From contig NC_057768.1 in the NCBI RefSeq assembly GCF_010389155.1, positions 47,285,633 to 47,349,632 on the forward strand: 64,000 bases of DNA, written 5' to 3'. Each line of letters starts with the position of its first letter. Position 1 is the first letter of the stretch. The translations under genes were made by a program, and so were the position numbers. Shown here one piece after another: positions 59,061 through 64,000 of the stretch. The notes beneath the pieces were generated by a model. The model was not told the DNA's origin, ran no database searches, and was given only the letters and a program-made list of their open reading frames with translations. The stretch comes from Erigeron canadensis (taxonomy: Eukaryota > Streptophyta > Magnoliopsida > Asterales > Asteraceae).

Positions 59061-61643
59061 TCATGTGAATATGCTACTTACAGAGCTGTCATCATGAACA
59101 CGCCAAATGGTCTCACCCAAAAGATTTGCTACTGAAAGAACAGTCAGCTGCGGAAAATAGTGTTGTTCCTTTAAAGGAATTGTGTTTGTAACAATCACTT
59201 CTTGGAAAAGACCGCTTGACAACCTTTCAATTGCAGGGGGGCTGTAACAAAAAAGGCGCACAAACAATGTAATTAAAAATAATAACAAATCATCATGGCA
59301 CGTTAGTGGGCATACTGAAATAATAAACTTCCAAAAGAAAAGAAAAAGAAAATATAGCGCTTTGGTACTGTGGAGGTTCTTTTTCTGACCGTCGGTCAAA
59401 AAAAACAATGACAATCGCACAATTTACCTAAATACGCCATGAGTGCAACACGCATAGACTTCCCTTGCTCCCTCTTCATGTAACAAAGCTGCACCTTTTG
59501 ATATAGTTCCTGAAAATAACACACAATATACTGGTGTTATCTAATGATTACATAAGCACGTTCAGCTAACTAATATGGTACAATATTTGGTATTTCAATT
59601 AAGAACACTGTTATTCAAACACTTAGAAGAAATGAATATGCAGCAAATAAATTTGACTCATATATTTTGGTATGTTGAATGACTCACCAGCAGTATCGAT
59701 CATATCATCCAACATTACAGCAACTTTTCCTTTGACATCACCAATCAGATTCATTACCTGAGATTAGATGTAGATTGCACGGGAATGGTCACAAAAAAGA
59801 CGAATGAAGAAAACCATATATATATTTTGCAAAAGAAGTAATTGAGCTCAGAACCTACCTCAGCCACATTGTGTCCATGGCGCCTTTTGTCAACAATTGC
59901 CAAAGGGGCATCAGATAACTTTTTGGCAAAAGCACGTGCTCTAGCAACTCCACCAACATCAGGTGATACCACTACCAAATCACTGGAGCAAATTGTCTTG
60001 CTAGCAAGATAATCAAGAATAACAGGCTTTTGGAACAAAATGAAACAAATCGTTATCAGTAAATCGACTAAGAGTAAAAACTTCTAAACATAAGAATATG
60101 TTCATAAAATACCTGACAGTACACGTGGTCCACTGGAATATCAAAGTAACCCATTGACTGCCCAGAATGAAGATCACAAGCAAGAACACGATCTGCACCT
60201 GCTTCTGTAATGAGGTTTGCTACTAGTTTGGCAGCAATGGATTCACGCCCTTGAGTCTGAAGCAATGAAAACTTGTAAGCAGATGATGCATACGTACAAA
60301 TAGATATTACTCTGTAATACATACATACATATCCTATTAAACCAAAATGAGTTCACCTTTCTATCTGCTCTAGCATATCCGAAGTAAGGAATGACTGCTG
60401 TGATGTTCTTGGCTGATGCTCTTCGACAAGCATCAATTGTTACAAGAAGTTCCATGAGATTTTCATTTGCAGGGGGGCTGGTAGGCTGTACCAGAAACAC
60501 ATCACACCCCCGCACACTCTCTTGCAGCTGAACATATATTTCACCGTCTGCAAACCGCTTGATCTCAATCAATCCAAGATCAAGGCCCATGTACCTTGCT
60601 ATTTCCTACACGTCAATAGAGAAGTCAACAAGCCAGAAACATAGCACTAAATAAGTTAACAAGAAAAACGGGAACAAATATGAATTTCATATACTTTGTA
60701 GCAGTAAATGAGTAAATGGGGAAAACGAGGACAAAACTTGAAGCTTCAAATACTTGATAGCAAACAGAAAGAAAAAAAATGCACAATTGTAAACATCCAC
60801 TTTCAAATTTTCTGACAAAGGTTATTCTAAATGAACTAGTGGTTAAATTTTTTGGTCCTTCCTGTTCAGCGCATTGATTCATCAACAAGGAAAATCTCAT
60901 GCTTCCTAGACATTTTTGGTTGCTTTAAGGATTTCATCACATAAGACAAGACACTTTTTAGCTGATTTAGTTTCGCATAATTAAATCGTCTTACCATGAA
61001 GTTTGTAAGCTATTGCAAAACGAACAAAGAGCAAGTCTAATACCTGAGAAAGGGCTGAATTTGCAGTGCCAGAAAATATTTTAAGCTTTCCATTCATAAC
61101 GGTATGATTCAGGCGGCCAGCTTGAATGAAGGTGGGCAGCATCCCTTCGTTAATAATTGGTACCCTTGGATTTCCATTCAACGATCTACTAATCTCGCAC
61201 CTCTAAAAAAAAAACTATTAGTACTGATATCAATGTCTTGACGGTACAATCATTTTCATAAAAACTACTCCAGATACTGATGATATACATAAAGATTTTA
61301 ATTCAAATCAAACAGAGAAAATCATTATGTATATTCGGCTGAGTGGAAATTTTATTTTTGGAAAATGGGCAGGGGATTAGGGGAAGAAGCAGAAGAGGAA
61401 TTTGAAAATTTGACCCGGGCAAATCTCTAATACATTACTAGCTAGTATAAATGAACAAATTACTTAATTGAAAAGTGTCGCAGCAAAAATTCAGATAGTA
61501 AAACTTACGATAGCGTTAGAAGATGCCGGAACACGGCAGTCCTTGTAAAGGAAACGGCGGTTGAAAGTGCGCCGAGATGACAGTGAGGAAGAAGAAGAGG
61601 TGGAGCATGACGCCGGAGATGGCAGCGCTAGAGACGCCGCCAT
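59061..61643 (-). CDS. PRS: Ribose-phosphate pyrophosphokinase (PRPP synthetase), plastid type
   Basis: Eight exons, 5' to 3': 61643-61509, 61202-61044, 60605-60357, 60256-60113, 60026-59859, 59757-59688, 59509-59428, 59241-59061; 395 residues. The enzyme makes 5-phosphoribosyl 1-diphosphate from ribose 5-phosphate and ATP, feeding purine, pyrimidine, His and Trp synthesis. Residues 1-45 are a Ser/Arg-rich transit peptide ([18 protein letters not shown]). Motifs: [44 protein letters not shown], the Mg/ribose-binding [17 protein letters not shown] (~252-268) and the PRPP loop [12 protein letters not shown] (~299-310). This matches the phosphate-dependent PRS1/PRS2 type. The last codons contain GTAAGT in frame, a possible cryptic donor, but the VSSIF end is the family C terminus. 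The start is the first ATG. Confidence 0.95.
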
Positions 61644-63269
61644 GGATATTGCGTCAGAATAAAGCTAGCTAGGGTTTTGAATTCTGAGCAGTAGTACCTT
61701 TTTGGAAGAAAATGCAAATTGTATGGCGCCTCTTTGTTCTGTTTATTCGTATCAGGTGGCAGCATTGAACGAACGACTATCCTTTTTGTGGTCCACAAAA
61801 AGTAACGGGGTGGTCAAATGTCAACAAACTTAAAAAGGGTAAGACCTCTCGAATACGGACCTTTCCTTTAATTCTTTTCTCGTCATCGCATCAACGACTA
61901 GTCAATACTTCTCTAGTGACATACATACCCAATCACCTCCTCTTTACATTTTACTCGTTAATACTTCCCTATGACTCAAAACACACATCAAAAGAAGACG
62001 ATTTGCCAATGATGTCTTGGAAAAAAAAATGCCCCACCCATTCGTGTCCACCTCGTCTCCCCACGATGATAAACCATGCTCATGGTGTCATGGGAAGAAG
62101 AGGCAACAAATTTCGTGTAATGTTAAGTAGTTAAAAAGACAACAAAATGCTTGACAACCAAAATACAACATAACATATTTTAGCTGGTAAAGATGATTTG
62201 GGGTTACACAATAGCTAGATTGTGATACAGGGCTTCTTGTATAATTGTGTCAAATCATCATTACAAACCAAAATATAGCAAAGTTATGTTTTAGTCTACA
62301 AGATTTGTTTTTTATTTCCCGATTTCAGGTTAAAATATATGGTTAAAAAAAAGAGTTTTTAAAATATATGATGACTAAATAAGACATAAAATTTAAAAAT
62401 GTTGTCACATAAAATAGATAGCCAAAGGCCACCGAATAGAATCTCGTGGGAGACATAACTATATCTACATTTCTATATATATATATACTACTGTCTTTTT
62501 CCTTTTTTTTCCCTCAAATTACTACTTTGAACTACTTAAGATACTTTTCTTCTTTATTCGTTAATTTAAACATTTCTACTAAATATACCAATAATATCCT
62601 AAATGAACTAATTTACAATATAGTCACCTCAACCCTTAAAATAACTTCATATCCATCTGTTAATATCAATTTCTTTTACAATAACCATCATTGCCGCCAC
62701 CGCTGCCGACACTCGTCGCAACCACTGTCGGCACTGCCTCCGCCGCCGCCGCCACCATACCGTCGCCGTTACCATCATCATCACATGAAAAAATCGTTAC
62801 TGCAAGGTTTTCAGCAGCAACGTTAGCATGTCATTCGCAAAATTTATTTAATCTTGTTAACATACGGTTAATCACCCAATTGCAAGCGAAAAGTGCCATA
62901 TTGAGGATGAGATTTGTTTGTGGATATAATTTTGTGGGGACTTTTTGTTTTGTCTTTTACAAAGTTTATGTCCTTTCAAAAGAAATGGAAATAAAAACGT
63001 ATTTGTTCTTATCATGGTAGGTTGTTATATATCTTGATGTTAACACTATTTTCATCCAACTTAGATTCTTATAGATCTTTTCCTCTTGAATTAAGCTAAG
63101 TCGACACTTCCTAATAAGCCTTTGTTCGTCTTCATTACATGCACAAACATTAATTTAGTGCACACTAGAATAATTTTGTGTTATTGAACAACACGAATGT
63201 AAAAAAAAATGTTTGTATATATGAGTAACGTGTGGTAAAACGCATAGATGATACTGATATGAGTATGTT
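61644..63269. other. Intergenic between PRS and the ALIS gene
   Basis: Holds the PRS promoter (minus) and the 3' flank of the ALIS gene (minus). A CCGCCGCCG-rich patch at about 62690-62770 reads as proline- or alanine-rich frames; it resembles the GC blocks of the Helitron-like ends but lacks the rest. Confidence 0.45.
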
Positions 63270-64000
63270 TTATTGCGTTGCTTGATTTATATTCCATGAC
63301 AAATACGTTGGATCTCCCAGAGGTCTGGGCTTTAAAACATACAAAAGTATGAAACAAATTGCGACAAAGAAACATATGGCACCAGTCGTAAGAAACGATA
63401 TGCCAAAGAAATCATTTTTCCCACCAATCCAACTCGCGGTGGAAAGAACCAGCTTTTTTTCTCCCCCGAATCCATATGTATTGTAGTTGTTCTGTATCAC
63501 AACTGTTATCGTCTCGTCGGCCTCCAAATCCGTGGTTATTTTCCCATAAAGCTTTCTAAATGTAGGCAATGCCGCGGTCCTCATCCAGACGATAAGGTCC
63601 TCTTGCTCACTCAGCTATACAAGATTATGATGAAGAATTATATAGTTATATAAAAGAAAGATGAAAACCAAACAGTATAAAATAAAGATCGAAGAATATT
63701 AGTATTTACTTACGGGTTTTGATTCATCTAATTCTCCACCCCCAATCAATTCTCCTTTTTGAAAGTTTTTTGGGTAAACATCTGACCCGAATCTGATCTT
63801 TTTATCGCTCTTCCATGCGATATCCTTCTTATCAATTTCTATAACTTTGTTTCCCTTGGAGAATTTGTATGTATCGTTGAACAAACTCCACGCGACCAAC
63901 CCACATGGAACAATAGGCTCATCGCGGTTCCCATTTAGTCTGTCTTTGGGCTTGCAATCATCTGTTTCGTCCGCCTCATCAGGGTCTCTTAATTGTTTGT
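63270..64000 (-). CDS. ALIS: ALA-interacting subunit (CDC50/LEM3 family), 3' part (5' end beyond window)
   Basis: Two exons in view: 64000-63714 (open at the window edge) and 63614-63270, joined in phase 0 by a GT-AG intron. About 209 residues are visible. CDC50-type proteins are beta subunits of P4-ATPase phospholipid flippases, needed for ER exit and for lipid transport across the membrane. Seen: the ectodomain segments RDPDEADETDDCKPKDRL, PIVPCGLVAWSLFNDTYKF (with an N-D-T glycosylation site), RFGSDVYPKNFQKGELIGGG, VWMRTAALPTFRKLYGKI, NNYNTYGFGGEKKLVLSTAS, then the second membrane segment FLTTGAICFFVAICFILLYV and the tail KPRPLGDPTYLSWN. The first membrane segment and N terminus are outside the window. 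Which ALIS member is unclear. Confidence 0.93.

Overview
The window is nuclear DNA of a flowering plant, most likely a eudicot. It has AT-rich intergenic DNA, genes split by GT-AG introns, plastid-targeted proteins (SufD, PRPP synthetase), a PLS-class PPR protein, an expansin-like protein, and many short plant-type transposons. The gene set is ordinary for angiosperms. I cannot fix the family from sequence alone; an asterid is only a guess.

Layout, left to right. 1-625: 3' end of an aluminium-activated malate transporter (ALMT) gene (+). 953-1024: tRNA-Cys (-). 1381-2414: a two-exon TLDc-domain gene (+). 2850-6475: SUFD (+). 9427-10614: an expansin-like B gene (+). 11.05-11.55 kb: two adjacent tRNA-derived SINEs. 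12727-14628: an intronless PPR gene (-). 15952-22.6 kb: SUA, a splicing regulator with RRM, zinc finger, OCRE and G-patch (-). 23.1-27.2 kb: a nest of two solo LTRs, the inner one carrying a striking array of GC-rich palindromes. 28782-29696: membrane-anchored MYB maMYB (+). 31656-35935: a type I inositol polyphosphate 5-phosphatase (-). 36.0-47.0 kb: a gene-free stretch with a SINE, MITEs, a fold-back element, a copia-type solo LTR and stacked hAT-like elements. 47006-49767: TOM2A, a tetraspanin-like protein (-). 50.6-52.2 kb: an ~80-bp degenerate minisatellite ending in a Helitron-like hairpin. 52918-55514: a solo LTR with a perfect 5-bp target-site duplication. 57.6-58.3 kb: two Helitron-like elements. 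59061-61643: ribose-phosphate pyrophosphokinase (-). 63270-64000: 3' part of a CDC50/ALIS-type flippase subunit (-).

The multi-exon models were built by hand. Each internal intron has GT and AG ends, and the reading phase is kept through every join, giving full-length products of 220 (TLDc), 497 (SUFD), 256 (EXLB), 1019 (SUA), 577 (5-phosphatase), 282 (TOM2A) and 395 (PRS) residues. The genes are independent transcription units. They share no pathway apart from general housekeeping (Fe-S assembly, nucleotide precursors, splicing, lipid and phosphoinositide handling).

I did not find a new gene system. The most unusual signals are in the mobile DNA: an array of six 17-bp inverted repeats with conserved paired spacing inside a solo LTR, a second palindrome set in another LTR, and a set of Helitron-like ends that terminate in CTCG rather than the usual CTRR.
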